DNA from: Solobacterium sp.
GTDB taxonomy: Bacteria > Bacillota_I > Bacilli_A > Erysipelotrichales > Erysipelotrichaceae
NCBI GenBank assembly: GCA_024693325.1
Contig: JAILLA010000001.1
Span: forward strand, 1-64,000
Length of the DNA: 64,000 bases
Reading direction: 5' to 3'
Positions within the stretch are counted from its first letter, which is position 1, and the number at the start of each line of letters is the position of its first letter. The position numbers and the translations under genes were made by a program. This document shows positions 39,749 to 48,745 of this stretch, piece by piece. The notes beneath the pieces were generated by a model. That model had not been told where the DNA came from. It was given only the letters and a program-made list of their open reading frames with translations, and did no database searches.

Positions 39749-39966
39749 GACTGTTCCTCCTGCTTTGAATCATCAAACGCTGCTGAAAACAATTCTCCGA
39801 ATGCCTGCTTCGGCATGATAGCAATACCTCGGTTTTCATCGCCCAGCAGAAGCAGTGTATCCCCGGGTTTGATGCCGAATACTTCTCTTGCCTGCTTTGG
39901 TATCACGATCTGCCCTTTTTCCCCGACAGTCGCAGTCCAGGCATATTTTCCTTTCGGTGCACCCAT
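39745..39966 (-). CDS. AbrB/MazE-family transcriptional regulator
   Basis: 73 residues with an AbrB/SpoVT-type swapped-hairpin domain: VGEKGQIVIPKQAREVFGIKPGDTL is typical of the DNA-binding part (about 14-38). The C-terminal half is acidic and probably dimerises. No toxin gene is near, so it is more likely a local transcription regulator than an antitoxin. GGAGAATG precedes the start region, and a perfect palindrome overlaps its promoter. Confidence 0.85.
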   Translation of the reverse strand: MGAPKGKYAWTATVGEKGQIVIPKQAREVFGIKPGDTLLLLGDENRGIAIMPKQAFGELFSAAFDDSKQEEQS

Positions 39967-39982
39967 ATTTCATTCTCCTTTA

Positions 39983-40011
39983 AAGTATGATTTGTTATAC
40001 AAATCATACTT
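39983..40011. promoter_or_regulatory. Palindromic operator upstream of the AbrB-like gene
   Basis: Perfect inverted repeat AAGTATGATTTG-TTATA-CAAATCATACTT, 12-base arms and a 5-base spacer. It overlaps the -10 box of the promoter, so binding of a dimer would block RNA polymerase. The AbrB-like protein is the natural candidate ligand. Confidence 0.7.
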
Positions 40012-40031
40012 TTCGTATCCTGTATTGTCAA
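40003..40031 (-). promoter_or_regulatory. Promoter of the AbrB-glycosyltransferase operon
   Basis: TTGACA (40026-40031) and TATGAT (40003-40008) with a 17-base spacer on the minus strand. The -10 box is the outer part of the palindrome arm. Confidence 0.7.
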
Positions 40032-40073
40032 TTATCAGAATATGAAGCATATATCAAGCAGCCTGAACATATA

Positions 40074-40092
40074 AAAAGCCTCACAAGGAGGC
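40074..40092 (-). terminator. Terminator of coaD
   Basis: GCCTC-CTTGT-GAGGC followed by TTTTT on the minus strand, just past the coaD stop. Confidence 0.85.
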
Positions 40093-40099
40093 ATTCAGT

Positions 40100-40576
40100 T
40101 CATTCGATCTTCATTCGTTCAATGGCATAGTCTGAGATCTCATCCGGCAGGAGTCCGTCTGTACTTCCGCCGTTCATTGCGATCTCCTTTACAACTGAGG
40201 AGCTGAGGAACGAATATTCCGGTTTTGCGATCAAGAACAATGTTTCGATAGAGTTCACCAGCTTCATGTTGGCTGTTGCCTGCTGCAGTTCATATTCATA
40301 GTCCGTTACGGCACGGATCCCTCTTATGATCGCGCTGGCGCCAAGTTTTTTCGCATACTCTACAGTCAGACCGCTGCCGATCTCAACTTTGATGTTGTCT
40401 GCCTTGACACACCTTTCGATCATATACTTGCGTTCTTCAGCAGTAAACATGCACTTCTTGCGCGGGTTCTGCATGATCAGCACGATCACTTCATCGAATT
40501 TATTTGAAGCACGTTCGATGATATCAAGATGACCGGCTGTGATCGGATCAAACGTTCCCGGATAACACACCTTCAT
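40100..40576 (-). CDS. coaD: Phosphopantetheine adenylyltransferase
   Basis: Penultimate enzyme of coenzyme A synthesis, transferring AMP to 4'-phosphopantetheine. The 158-residue protein has the GTFDPITAGHLDII nucleotidyltransferase motif (7-20) and the C-terminal SSSVVKEIA motif near residue 127. Length is exact for the family. It overlaps rsmD by 4 bases; rsmD-coaD is a conserved pair in Firmicutes. Confidence 0.96.
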   Translation of the reverse strand: MKVCYPGTFDPITAGHLDIIERASNKFDEVIVLIMQNPRKKCMFTAEERKYMIERCVKADNIKVEIGSGLTVEYAKKLGASAIIRGIRAVTDYEYELQQATANMKLVNSIETLFLIAKPEYSFLSSSVVKEIAMNGGSTDGLLPDEISDYAIERMKIE

Positions 40577-41136
40577 AAAATCTCCTCCATGTACTTATAA
40601 TATGTGATCTTTGTAATACCGTATTCCGCTTCCTTGTACATTGTGAATCTGCCGATCCGCTGCGGATAGCTGTCTGTCTTCTCAGATTCGATAACTGCCA
40701 CAGCATTCCGGTTCATCATTTCCTGATCGCTCAGATACTGCAGAACAGCTTCGTTCTTCTGCTTCGCATACGGCGGATCCAGATAAACGATATCCAAATG
40801 TTCCTGTTCTTCATGCAGAAGCTTCAGTGCTGTCATATCACTCATAACCAGCAGTCTGCTGTTATCTGTTTCCTCCAGCGCTTCGATATTCTTCCGTATC
40901 ACAGCAGCTGCAGCCTTCGATTTGTCACAGAAGATCGCTTTATCCATACCTCTGGACAACGCTTCCAGACCGCAGGCTCCGCTTCCTGCATACAGGTCGA
41001 GAAATACACCGCCTTCAAAGAAACCTCCCAGTGATGAGAATACAGCGCCTCTGACCTTATCCAGAGTCGGTCTTGTCGAGGATCCCGGGAGCGTCACAAG
41101 TTTTCTCGACGAATGCTTTCCCGCAATGATCCTCAT
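40573..41136 (-). CDS. rsmD: 16S rRNA (guanine(966)-N2)-methyltransferase
   Basis: The 187-residue protein has the N-terminal RIIAGKHSSRKLVTLPGSSTRPTLDKVRGAVFS, LDLYAGSGACGLEALSRG as SAM-binding site, and the catalytic DPPYAKQ. These are the RsmD hallmarks. It methylates G966 in 16S rRNA. It overlaps ftsW/rodA by 4 bases upstream and coaD by 4 bases downstream, so three genes form one coupled operon. Confidence 0.94.
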   Translation of the reverse strand: MRIIAGKHSSRKLVTLPGSSTRPTLDKVRGAVFSSLGGFFEGGVFLDLYAGSGACGLEALSRGMDKAIFCDKSKAAAAVIRKNIEALEETDNSRLLVMSDMTALKLLHEEQEHLDIVYLDPPYAKQKNEAVLQYLSDQEMMNRNAVAVIESEKTDSYPQRIGRFTMYKEAEYGITKITYYKYMEEIL

Positions 41137-42353
41137 TCGATTTCTCCGTTATAGTACTGAAGGATAACAGCCTGCGCAATGCCGATGGCACACAACAGGG
41201 AGATCGTTGAAGAGCCTCCTGCTGAGATCATCAGCAGCGGAACGCCTGTCAGAGGGATCATTCCCGTGACGCCGCCGATATTGAACAGACAATGGATCAG
41301 GATATACATGGAAGTACCTACCAGGATGATCTTCGCCTTTTCACTCTTGATCTTTGAAGCATAGCTGAACAGTCTCCACATGATCAGAAGATAAGGGATG
41401 AATACCAGCAGGAATCCGATATAACCAAGTTCTTCGACAACGATGGCAAGAATAAAGTCAGTATTTGCCGCAGGGAATTTTGTATACTTACGCACACTGT
41501 TTCCGAAGCCCAGTCCTGTCCATCCGCCTGTTGCGAACGCGACCAGACCGCTGACGAGCTGGAATCCGGTGTTGTACTGGTCGGCAAACGGGTTGATCGA
41601 TGAAAGAATACGGTTGATCTGATAATCCTTCAGCGGCAGTTTTCTGATGATGCCTTCACCATAAGGTGTCAGGATAAAGACGATCATGATGACACCAAGC
41701 ACCATCAGGATCGCCAGCCATTTTCTGAATTTCCGCATCTGAGGATGTGACGGGATCATAAAGCAGATATACGCAATGGCAAAAATAACGACCATTGATC
41801 CAAGGTCAGACTGCAGCAATACGACGATAAACAGATAGATCCCTATGAATATCATCGGGACTTTGATCATATCCCATGTGCTTTTGAACCGTTTCGTAAC
41901 GTCTCCGCAATAAGCCGCGATGATCAGGATCGTCATGATCTTGGCAAATTCAGACGGCTGGATCGATACGTCAACAGTCGAGATAGGCACACGGATCCAG
42001 GCCTTCGCGCCGTTGACTTCCGGGAAGAACAGACAGACGATCAGTGCCGCAATAACCAGGAGCGCCAGCAAAGGAAAGTTTTTGTTCCTCAGGAAATCGA
42101 TCTTGAAATTGGACGTAAGCCATCTCATGGCAACAAAACCGCCCACGAGATAGACGACCTGTTTAATGATCGTCAAAGGCAGATACAGAGGATTATTGAG
42201 TGCCTGTCCCATCGAGGCACTTGCGATCATCAGGGTGCCGAAAAGTGAAAGCCATGCAATGCTGAGTCTGATGATCAGATCAGTCCCTTCTGGCATAAGA
42301 ATATGAAAGCCTCTGCGTCTTTCATTCGTTTTTTTATTCGTATATACGGTCAT
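41133..42353 (-). CDS. FtsW/RodA/SpoVE-family peptidoglycan polymerase
   Basis: About ten membrane helices in 406 residues. SEDS-family motifs are visible: a GSGGWTGLGFGNSVRK-like loop (here ATGGWTGLGFGNSVRKYTKFPAANTDFI), and IPLTGVPLLMISAGGSS near the C-terminus. SEDS proteins polymerise glycan strands from lipid II together with a class B penicillin-binding protein. Whether it acts in division (FtsW) or elongation (RodA) is not certain, since no PBP is next to it. First gene of the ftsW-rsmD-coaD operon. Confidence 0.88.
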   Translation of the reverse strand: MTVYTNKKTNERRRGFHILMPEGTDLIIRLSIAWLSLFGTLMIASASMGQALNNPLYLPLTIIKQVVYLVGGFVAMRWLTSNFKIDFLRNKNFPLLALLVIAALIVCLFFPEVNGAKAWIRVPISTVDVSIQPSEFAKIMTILIIAAYCGDVTKRFKSTWDMIKVPMIFIGIYLFIVVLLQSDLGSMVVIFAIAYICFMIPSHPQMRKFRKWLAILMVLGVIMIVFILTPYGEGIIRKLPLKDYQINRILSSINPFADQYNTGFQLVSGLVAFATGGWTGLGFGNSVRKYTKFPAANTDFILAIVVEELGYIGFLLVFIPYLLIMWRLFSYASKIKSEKAKIILVGTSMYILIHCLFNIGGVTGMIPLTGVPLLMISAGGSSTISLLCAIGIAQAVILQYYNGEIE

Positions 42354-42487
42354 ACAATGATTCTACCACAATCACCAGTTCTGACTGAAAAAACTTAAAA
42401 TAATATGAAAGCGCTTTTCGTCATACAAATTATAAAAACACTTGAAATAGGTCTTAATCACTAGTAAAATTTCACAGAGGTTAAATT

Positions 42488-43054
42488 ATGCTGATCAATA
42501 ACGATACCATAATCAAGGACAACGATCCTTTTATCCGTGAAAAATCAATGCCTGTGGAACTACCGCTCAGTGATGAAGACCGTGCGCTTCTTCAGGATCT
42601 TTATAACTACGTCAAAGATTCTACCGATCCGGAGAAAGCCGAGAAGCTCAATCTCAGACCTGCTGTCGGTATATCCGCAATTCAGGTCGGTGTTCCCAAG
42701 CAACTGACCGCAGTCATCGTTCCGACTCTTGATAAAGACGGAAACGAGATCACTGCGGAATTCATGCTTGCCAATCCGAAGATCATTTCGCAGTCTGTAC
42801 AGCCGGCATATCTTGATTCCGGTGAAGGCTGCCTTTCGGTCGAAGGCGAACATGAAGGTCATGTCGTCAGAAGCGCCAGGATCAAAGTACGCGCCTATGA
42901 TGCCATAACAGATCAGGAGATCGAGATCCGTGCCAGAGGGTATCTTGCAATCGTTCTCCAGCATGAGATCGACCATTTCAGCGGCACTCTGTTCTATGAC
43001 AAGATCGATCACGATGATCCTTACAAGGAAATACCAGGTGCTCTGGTAATTTAG
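42488..43054 (+). CDS. def: Peptide deformylase
   Basis: Removes the formyl group from nascent peptides. The 188-residue metalloprotease has motif I GISAIQVGVPKQL (about 57-69; consensus GxGxAAxQ, here SAI-Q), motif II EGCLSV (Cys ligand) and motif III QHEIDHFSG with both His ligands and the catalytic Glu. The N-terminal extension fits the type 2, Gram-positive form. No fmt partner is adjacent. A weak GAGG lies ahead of the ATG. Confidence 0.93.
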   Translation: MLINNDTIIKDNDPFIREKSMPVELPLSDEDRALLQDLYNYVKDSTDPEKAEKLNLRPAVGISAIQVGVPKQLTAVIVPTLDKDGNEITAEFMLANPKIISQSVQPAYLDSGEGCLSVEGEHEGHVVRSARIKVRAYDAITDQEIEIRARGYLAIVLQHEIDHFSGTLFYDKIDHDDPYKEIPGALVI

Positions 43055-43175
43055 TCTATATATCTGACCTCACAGCAAAAACATTCCGTTTTTGTGTTAT
43101 AATGATTTTGACATAAAAATCAATATTTTAATAATTATCTAATTTATTCCCACCACAACAGGAAAGGAGCTGCCA

Positions 43176-44975
43176 ATGAACGAATTTCAGACCTCCGAGA
43201 GAAACGGGCGTCCTGTTCGTTATTCTCAGATCACTGAGCCGGACTATTCTCTGAATGCAATCGACCGACATTCCGATACCCTTGTATATGCACTTGGCGG
43301 TCTCGGTGAAGTCGGTAAGAATATGTACTGCGTAGAACATGATGATGAGATCATCATCATTGACTGCGGTGTGCTGTTCCCGGAAGATGACCTTCTGGGT
43401 GTTGATTATGTTATCCCCGATTATTCTTACCTGATCAAAAACCAATCGCGTATCAAAGCACTTGTGATCACGCATGGTCATGAAGATCATATCGGGGGCA
43501 TCCCCTTCTTCCTGCAGTCAGTACATCTTAAGCAGATCTATGCACCGCGCTTTGCAAAAGCGCTGATCGAGAAAAAACTCGAAGAGCACAGACTCAGCAG
43601 AGCATGCAAGATCGTGGAGATCGACGGCGACAGCAGGATCAAAACCAAATATTTCAATATCGGATTCGTCAATACGGTCCATTCGATCCCTGACTCCTAT
43701 GGTGTCATCGTTAACACACCGAACGGCCGTATCTTTGAAACAGGTGACTTCAAGTTTGACCTGACACCGATCGGTCCCAACGCCGACTATCAGAAGATGG
43801 CGTATATGGGGCAGGTCGGCATCACCCTTCTGATGAGCGATTCAACAAACTCCGCTGTACCCGGTTTCTCAGTCAGTGAGAAAGCCGTTGCCAGCGCGAT
43901 CATGGACCAGATCAGGAAAACACCGGGACGTCTGCTTGTATCTACATTTGCTTCAAACGTCCTGCGTCTGAACCAGATCCTGGAAGCAGCAGTCGCATGC
44001 GACAGGAAAGTAGCCGTGTTCGGAAGATCCATGGAAAATGTCTGTGAGATCGGAAGAAAACTAGGCGTCATCAATATTCCTGACAGTGCGTTTATAACCG
44101 GCAATGAGCTGAATACCCTGCCGAACTCCAAGATATGCATCGTATGTACCGGAAGCCAGGGTGAGCCGATGGCTGCTCTGTCCAGGATCGCCAACGGTAC
44201 GCACAAATATCTGAAGATCATCCCGGGCGATACCGTATTGTTCTCATCCAACCCGATCCCCGGAAACGGTGTTTCTGTATCTGCAGTCGTCAATCAGCTG
44301 ACCAGAGTCGGAGCGAATGTTGTTGTCAACTCACCGCTGACATCCTTCCACACGACCGGACATGCCCCGAGAGAAGAACAGAAACTGATGCTGAATCTGA
44401 TCAAGCCGAAATATTTCATGCCCAACCACGGCGAATACAAGATGCTTGTACAGCACTCAGCTACTGCCCAGGAAACAGGTGTACCGGCAGATCACTGCCT
44501 CATCTGTTCAAACGGCGATATCGTTGTCATGAGGAATGAAGAATGCTTCATCGCAAACGAACGTGTTCAGACAGACGCGATCTATGTCGATGGAAACGAT
44601 GCTTCGGGTCTGTCCACTTCCGTCATCAAGGACAGACAGATCCTTGCCAACTCAGGTCTTGTCGCTGTTATCGTTACGATCGATTCCAGATACAATAAGA
44701 TCCTTTGCAGACCGAGTATCGTCAGCCGCGGATTCGTCTACATCAAAGAATCCCAGACACTCCTGAAGGAAGCGGAACTCGTCGTATATGATGCATTAAA
44801 AAATAAAATGCAGCAGAGAACAACGTTCGGTGAGCTTAAGAACTGCATCAGGTCTTCTCTGGAACCGTTCCTGTTCCAGAGAACAAACCGAAATCCGATC
44901 GTTATCCCGGTCATTCTGAACCAGAAAGCAGCGATCGCGCAGATCCAGGCCAAACAGGCCGCACGCAAACTATAA
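43176..44975 (+). CDS. rnj: Ribonuclease J
   Basis: The 599-residue metallo-beta-lactamase/beta-CASP enzyme has 5'-exonuclease and endonuclease activity, replacing RNase E in mRNA turnover of Gram-positives. The zinc site THGHEDHIGG is near residues 96-104, the beta-CASP region has GRSMENV, and the C-terminal domain follows. It could be J1 or J2; only one copy is in the window. AAAGGAGC precedes the ATG. Confidence 0.93.
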   Translation: MNEFQTSERNGRPVRYSQITEPDYSLNAIDRHSDTLVYALGGLGEVGKNMYCVEHDDEIIIIDCGVLFPEDDLLGVDYVIPDYSYLIKNQSRIKALVITHGHEDHIGGIPFFLQSVHLKQIYAPRFAKALIEKKLEEHRLSRACKIVEIDGDSRIKTKYFNIGFVNTVHSIPDSYGVIVNTPNGRIFETGDFKFDLTPIGPNADYQKMAYMGQVGITLLMSDSTNSAVPGFSVSEKAVASAIMDQIRKTPGRLLVSTFASNVLRLNQILEAAVACDRKVAVFGRSMENVCEIGRKLGVINIPDSAFITGNELNTLPNSKICIVCTGSQGEPMAALSRIANGTHKYLKIIPGDTVLFSSNPIPGNGVSVSAVVNQLTRVGANVVVNSPLTSFHTTGHAPREEQKLMLNLIKPKYFMPNHGEYKMLVQHSATAQETGVPADHCLICSNGDIVVMRNEECFIANERVQTDAIYVDGNDASGLSTSVIKDRQILANSGLVAVIVTIDSRYNKILCRPSIVSRGFVYIKESQTLLKEAELVVYDALKNKMQQRTTFGELKNCIRSSLEPFLFQRTNRNPIVIPVILNQKAAIAQIQAKQAARKL

Positions 44976-44985
44976 CAGCACAAAA

Positions 44986-45014
44986 GAAAACAACCACATT
45001 GTGTGGCTGTTTTC
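44986..45014. terminator. Bidirectional terminator after rnj and the amidohydrolase gene
   Basis: GAAAACA-A-CCACA-TTG-TGTGG-C-TGTTTTC hairpin with A and T flanks, usable by both convergent genes. Confidence 0.85.
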
Positions 45015-45025
45015 ATTATGCGTGA

Positions 45026-46168
45026 TCAGTCGATTTTGGTGCCGTTGATCAGTACGAATTTTACCTTGGAATCGATATCGAACGGTGAGCCTTCATAAAC
45101 GACCAGGTCTCCGTCTTTGCCTGCTTCCAGTGATCCGACTCTGTCTTCAATGCCGATATGCTTTGCAGGATTGATCGTGATCGCTTTCAGTGCTTCATAA
45201 GGATCCATGCCTGCTTTTACCGCAAGACCTGCACAGAGCGTCAGATACTGCTGCGGGATGACCGGGGAGTCTGTAATGATCGAAACGAGGCATCCCTTCT
45301 CACTCAGGATCTTCGGTGTTTCCCAGGATTTGTTCTGCAGTTCAAACTTGGAAGCGTGTGTCAGTGTCGGACCGACAGCCATAGGATATTCTTTGCATTC
45401 AGCGAGCTTATCAGCGATCAGATGACCTTCTGTTGTGTGTTCAAGCGTCATTTTGACGTTGAATTCACGAGCCAGACGGACAGCTGTCAGGATATCATTG
45501 GCCTGATGAGCATGGATCTTCAGAGGGATCTCACGCTTCATAACAGGGATCATTGCTTCGCACTTGTAGTCAAACGCAGGCTTCTTGGCCGGATCATCTC
45601 CCGCCGCTTCAAGTCTTGCCATGTAATCAAGTGTCTTCAGCATCATCTGACGGATGTTTGCTGCTGTAGTCATACGTGCAGCGTTGCCCTTTTCTCTGTA
45701 GCATCTCTTCGGATTTTCACCGAGTGCGCATTTCATTGCGACAGGATCCTTGACGATCATATCATCGACACAGACACCGGTCGTCTTGACTGCGATCCAT
45801 GTACCGCCGATCGCATTGGAACTTCCCTGTCCCGTAGCAACTGTAGTTACACCAGCCTGTGCAGCCATTTTGACAGTCGGATCCAGAGGATTAAAGCTGT
45901 CGATCGCTCTGAGCTGCGGTGTGCATACATCGTTCATTTCATTATAGTCAGCGCCTTCAAAACCAATGCCGTAGCCATCGAGTCCAAGATGAGCATGAGC
46001 ATCAATGAAACCGGGATATACATCATATCCTTCAGCGTCATAGACTTCGCCGTCAGATGTCAGATCAGTTCCGATTGCTTTGATAATGCCGTTTTCGATC
46101 AGAATATCGGCTTTGTAGGGTTCTTTGTTCACCATATCGTGAATCATGCCGTTTTTAACTAAAACCAT
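45026..46168 (-). CDS. Metal-dependent amidohydrolase
   Basis: The 380-residue protein has the amidohydrolase metal site DAHAHLG (about residue 54-60), AHQANDI and LEHTTEGH as further His ligands and SIITDSPVI as the C-terminal Asp. The pattern is that of imidazolonepropionase-like and related amidohydrolases. The substrate cannot be named from sequence. GTGGAGGAAAAC precedes the ATG at 46168, so that start is used rather than the GTG at 46180. Confidence 0.85.
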   Translation of the reverse strand: MVLVKNGMIHDMVNKEPYKADILIENGIIKAIGTDLTSDGEVYDAEGYDVYPGFIDAHAHLGLDGYGIGFEGADYNEMNDVCTPQLRAIDSFNPLDPTVKMAAQAGVTTVATGQGSSNAIGGTWIAVKTTGVCVDDMIVKDPVAMKCALGENPKRCYREKGNAARMTTAANIRQMMLKTLDYMARLEAAGDDPAKKPAFDYKCEAMIPVMKREIPLKIHAHQANDILTAVRLAREFNVKMTLEHTTEGHLIADKLAECKEYPMAVGPTLTHASKFELQNKSWETPKILSEKGCLVSIITDSPVIPQQYLTLCAGLAVKAGMDPYEALKAITINPAKHIGIEDRVGSLEAGKDGDLVVYEGSPFDIDSKVKFVLINGTKID

Positions 46169-46232
46169 GTTTTCCTCCACCCGGAATCACTCCGATGGAA
46201 TTATTGTATGGAGAACTGACATCTGATGCAAT

Positions 46233-46257
46233 AAAAAAAATCACCCTTTCGGGTGAT
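46233..46257 (-). terminator. Terminator of the hsp20 pair
   Basis: ATCACCC-GAAA-GGGTGAT with a following T run on the minus strand. Confidence 0.9.
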
Positions 46258-46267
46258 GTCGTGCAGA

Positions 46268-46681
46268 TCAGAGAATATTGATGTATTTCTTTTCTTCTGC
46301 TTCTTTTTTCTGTTCTGTAGGAATCTGAAGTGTCAGGATGCCGTTTTCATACCCTGCATGGATATCAGACTCACGGATACTTTCGCCTACATAGAACGTT
46401 CTGGAACATGTTCCGCTGTAGCGTTCCTGACGGATCACATTTCCTTTCGCATCCTTTTCTTCTTTTGAGTCATTATGTTCTGCCTGGATCGTCAGATTTC
46501 CGTTGTACAGTGAGATCTTGATGTCTTCCTTCTTGTATCCGGGAAGATCGATATCAAGCAGATAATTGCCGTCTTTCTCACGGATATCAGTTCTCATGAC
46601 GGAAGCTGTATTGAACGTCGGGAACATATCATCAAAGAAACTGTCAAACAAATCATTTCTAGCCGGTGCAAATCTCATCAT
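46268..46681 (-). CDS. Hsp20 small heat-shock protein (copy 2)
   Basis: 137 residues with an alpha-crystallin domain (about 37-126), LPGYKKEDIKISLYNGNLTI being the typical first strands. ATP-independent holdase. The two adjacent copies differ substantially and look like diverged paralogues. The ATG at 46681 is chosen since GGAGG lies 5 bases before it (a second ATG follows directly); the frame extends to 46705 without a ribosome binding site. Confidence 0.92.
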   Translation of the reverse strand: MMRFAPARNDLFDSFFDDMFPTFNTASVMRTDIREKDGNYLLDIDLPGYKKEDIKISLYNGNLTIQAEHNDSKEEKDAKGNVIRQERYSGTCSRTFYVGESIRESDIHAGYENGILTLQIPTEQKKEAEEKKYINIL

Positions 46682-46691
46682 CTTATCCTCC

Positions 46692-47102
46692 TTAAAGTAT
46701 TTCAATAAACCTTTTTTCTTCTTTTTCTTTTCTTTCTTCAGTCGGTACGCTGATCGTCAGGATACCATCATGCATAGAAGCCTTGATATCTGTATCACGG
46801 ATCGCTGTGCCGACATTCCAGGAACGTTCCAGCCTGCCTGTGAAGCGTTCTTTTCTGAGCAGGTTTCCCCTGCTGTCTTTTTCTTCATTCTCTGCCGTAT
46901 GTGCAGCAGTAACAGTCAGTGTTCCGTTGAAAAGAGAGATCCGGACATCGTCCTTCGTGTATCCGGGAAGTTCAATATCCAGATAGTACATATCGTCTTT
47001 TCTGCGGATATCCGTTCTCATCATTCCTTCAACACTTGTACCGCTCATTCTGGTAAACATATCATCTACCAGGTTTCTTTTTCTATCAGTCATATAGTTC
47101 AT
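46692..47102 (-). CDS. Hsp20 small heat-shock protein (copy 1)
   Basis: 136 residues, with an alpha-crystallin domain (LPGYTKDDVRISLFNGTLTV) and a C-terminal charged tail EERKEKEEKRFIEIL; the end differs from the usual IXI anchor. GGAG with an 8-base gap precedes the ATG. First in a two-gene operon under one promoter whose -35 box lies in a CIRCE operator, so the pair is predicted to be HrcA-controlled together with the dnaK operon. Confidence 0.92.
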   Translation of the reverse strand: MNYMTDRKRNLVDDMFTRMSGTSVEGMMRTDIRRKDDMYYLDIELPGYTKDDVRISLFNGTLTVTAAHTAENEEKDSRGNLLRKERFTGRLERSWNVGTAIRDTDIKASMHDGILTISVPTEERKEKEEKRFIEIL

Positions 47103-47131
47103 ATTCTAAACTCCTTCTGCTTACACCTATT

Positions 47132-47159
47132 AGTATATTCATGAGTTTAGCACTGTCAA
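47132..47159 (-). promoter_or_regulatory. Promoter of the hsp20 pair
   Basis: TTGACA (47154-47159) and TATACT (47132-47137) on the minus strand, spaced 16. The -35 box sits within the CIRCE copy, as in the hrcA operon. Confidence 0.8.
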
Positions 47160-47173
47160 GTGTTGTGTGCTAA
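47147..47173. promoter_or_regulatory. CIRCE operator of the hsp20 genes
   Basis: TTAGCACTG-N9-GTGTGCTAA, the same half-sites as the distal hrcA copy at 23696, placing both operons in one HrcA regulon. Confidence 0.85.
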
Positions 47174-47300
47174 TTTGTTTATTCATTTTTCTTCCGTAAC
47201 TGTTCATTATTATCATTTTTTCGCTTATTTATACACTTTTTATGATTAGCAGATAATTTTGTAATTTGCTAAGAATTGTCCTCAAATCTATCGAGAGCAG

Positions 47301-47327
47301 AAAAAAACTGCCCTTTTCAGAGCAGTT
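47301..47327 (-). terminator. Terminator of the peptide operon
   Basis: AACTGC-TCTGAAAAGG-GCAGTT followed by TTTTT on the minus strand, just past the M20 peptidase stop. Confidence 0.8.
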
Positions 47328-47340
47328 ATAGTCAGATGAT

Positions 47341-48741
47341 TCAGCTGATAACGTGAGGTTTTACATCAGCAGGGATCAGGCATTCATATTTCATGCCCGC
47401 TGTCCTGTCTTTGAATTCTTCTTTCGCTTCTTCGATCAGCGCAGGATCTTCCAGAAGCTTTTCTGCAGTTCTTGCCAGAACTTCCGCAGCAGTATACATA
47501 CCCTTCATCGCGATGGATGACTTGCCCTGTGCGACCCACTGCCATGAGTGAGCTCCCGCACCATAGCTGTAACAAGCCGTACCCAGGCTTTCCGTAGGAA
47601 CGACCCAGCTGACATCGCCAACGTCCGTACTGCCCATATGGCAGACATCAGAGCATTCATTCTCAACAAGCATGGAACAGATCGGAGATTCCTGCATATT
47701 CTTCAGCAGTGCACGCTTATCCTTCACGTGTTCACCGACATTATCCATCGTGAATTCATGCGGCCATGAATCACGGAACTTCTTCGCATATGCAAGTTCC
47801 TCTTCGGTATATTCAGGAACACCGACTTCTCTGAACGCTTCCTGCATGACCTTTTCCAGAGTGAAATTGACGATCGTATTGGAAAGACCTTCGTCAAACA
47901 CGATCTCCATCGTGGTACCGGTCATCAATGCGGCACCCCTTGCAATATTGCATACACGTTCATACAGCGCCAGGCACTTCGGATTGCTTGTGGAACGGAT
48001 CAGATATTTGACTTCAGCCTCTGCCTGGACAACATTCGGTGACTTTCCGCCCGAATTCGTGATCGCATAATGAACACGGTCCGTACTTTCCATATGCTCG
48101 CGCAGATAATTGACACCTACGTCCATCAGTTCTACAGCATCAAGCGCGCTTCTTCCGGACTGCGGTGATCCTGCGGCATGGCTTGCTATACCATGGAAAC
48201 GGAAATATGTCTGGATACAGCTCTGAGAGCTTCCTGTGCCTACCTGATGCAGGAGACCGGGATGCCATGCCAGAGCAATGTCCGTGTCTTTGAATACGCC
48301 GTCTCTGGCCATGTACGCTTTGCCTGAGCCGCTTTCTTCTGCTGGACAGCCGCATACAAGGACAGTACCCGGGCACTGATGTTCTTTCAGATAATCACGG
48401 ATCAGAAGACCTGCACCGATCACACCGGCACCCAGCAGATGATGTCCGCAACCATGACCCATTTCACATCCGTCCGGAGCATACTCCGCAACATCCGCTT
48501 TCTGACCGAGACCATAAAGTGCATCGAACTCGCCAAGCAATGCAATCACAGGATGCCCGCTTCCGTATTTCGCTACATAGCCTGTAACGGTATCCGCAAC
48601 ATTCTCTTCGATTTCAAATCCCTCTGATCTCAGAAAATCCACATGGATCCTGCTGCTTTCGAACTCAAGGAAGCCTGCTTCCGGATGATCCCAGACACCT
48701 TTGGCAACCGCTGCCAGTTTCTCTTCGTACTCTTTCTTCAT
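47341..48741 (-). CDS. M20-family amidohydrolase/peptidase (AbgB-like)
   Basis: The 466-residue protein begins with HPEAGFLEFESS and has the M20 metal motif GHGCGHH (about 94-100) and a catalytic acid in CPAEESGSGKAYM. The pattern resembles p-aminobenzoyl-glutamate hydrolase subunit B and related dipeptidases. It is the last gene of the operon, 4 bases after the ATPase gene, and likely cleaves imported peptides to amino acids or hydrolyses N-acyl amino acids. No signal peptide, so it is cytoplasmic. Confidence 0.85.
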   Translation of the reverse strand: MKKEYEEKLAAVAKGVWDHPEAGFLEFESSRIHVDFLRSEGFEIEENVADTVTGYVAKYGSGHPVIALLGEFDALYGLGQKADVAEYAPDGCEMGHGCGHHLLGAGVIGAGLLIRDYLKEHQCPGTVLVCGCPAEESGSGKAYMARDGVFKDTDIALAWHPGLLHQVGTGSSQSCIQTYFRFHGIASHAAGSPQSGRSALDAVELMDVGVNYLREHMESTDRVHYAITNSGGKSPNVVQAEAEVKYLIRSTSNPKCLALYERVCNIARGAALMTGTTMEIVFDEGLSNTIVNFTLEKVMQEAFREVGVPEYTEEELAYAKKFRDSWPHEFTMDNVGEHVKDKRALLKNMQESPICSMLVENECSDVCHMGSTDVGDVSWVVPTESLGTACYSYGAGAHSWQWVAQGKSSIAMKGMYTAAEVLARTAEKLLEDPALIEEAKEEFKDRTAGMKYECLIPADVKPHVIS

Positions 48742-48745
48742 CTTT

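Noticed and set aside
39745-39966. MazE-type antitoxin
   Set aside because: No toxin gene adjoins it; the downstream partner is a glycosyltransferase.
42406-42419. Sequence TGAAAGCGCTTTTC resembling a CcpA cre site upstream of def
   Set aside because: It fits the cre consensus at most but not all fixed positions, and lies between housekeeping genes with no reason for carbon control.
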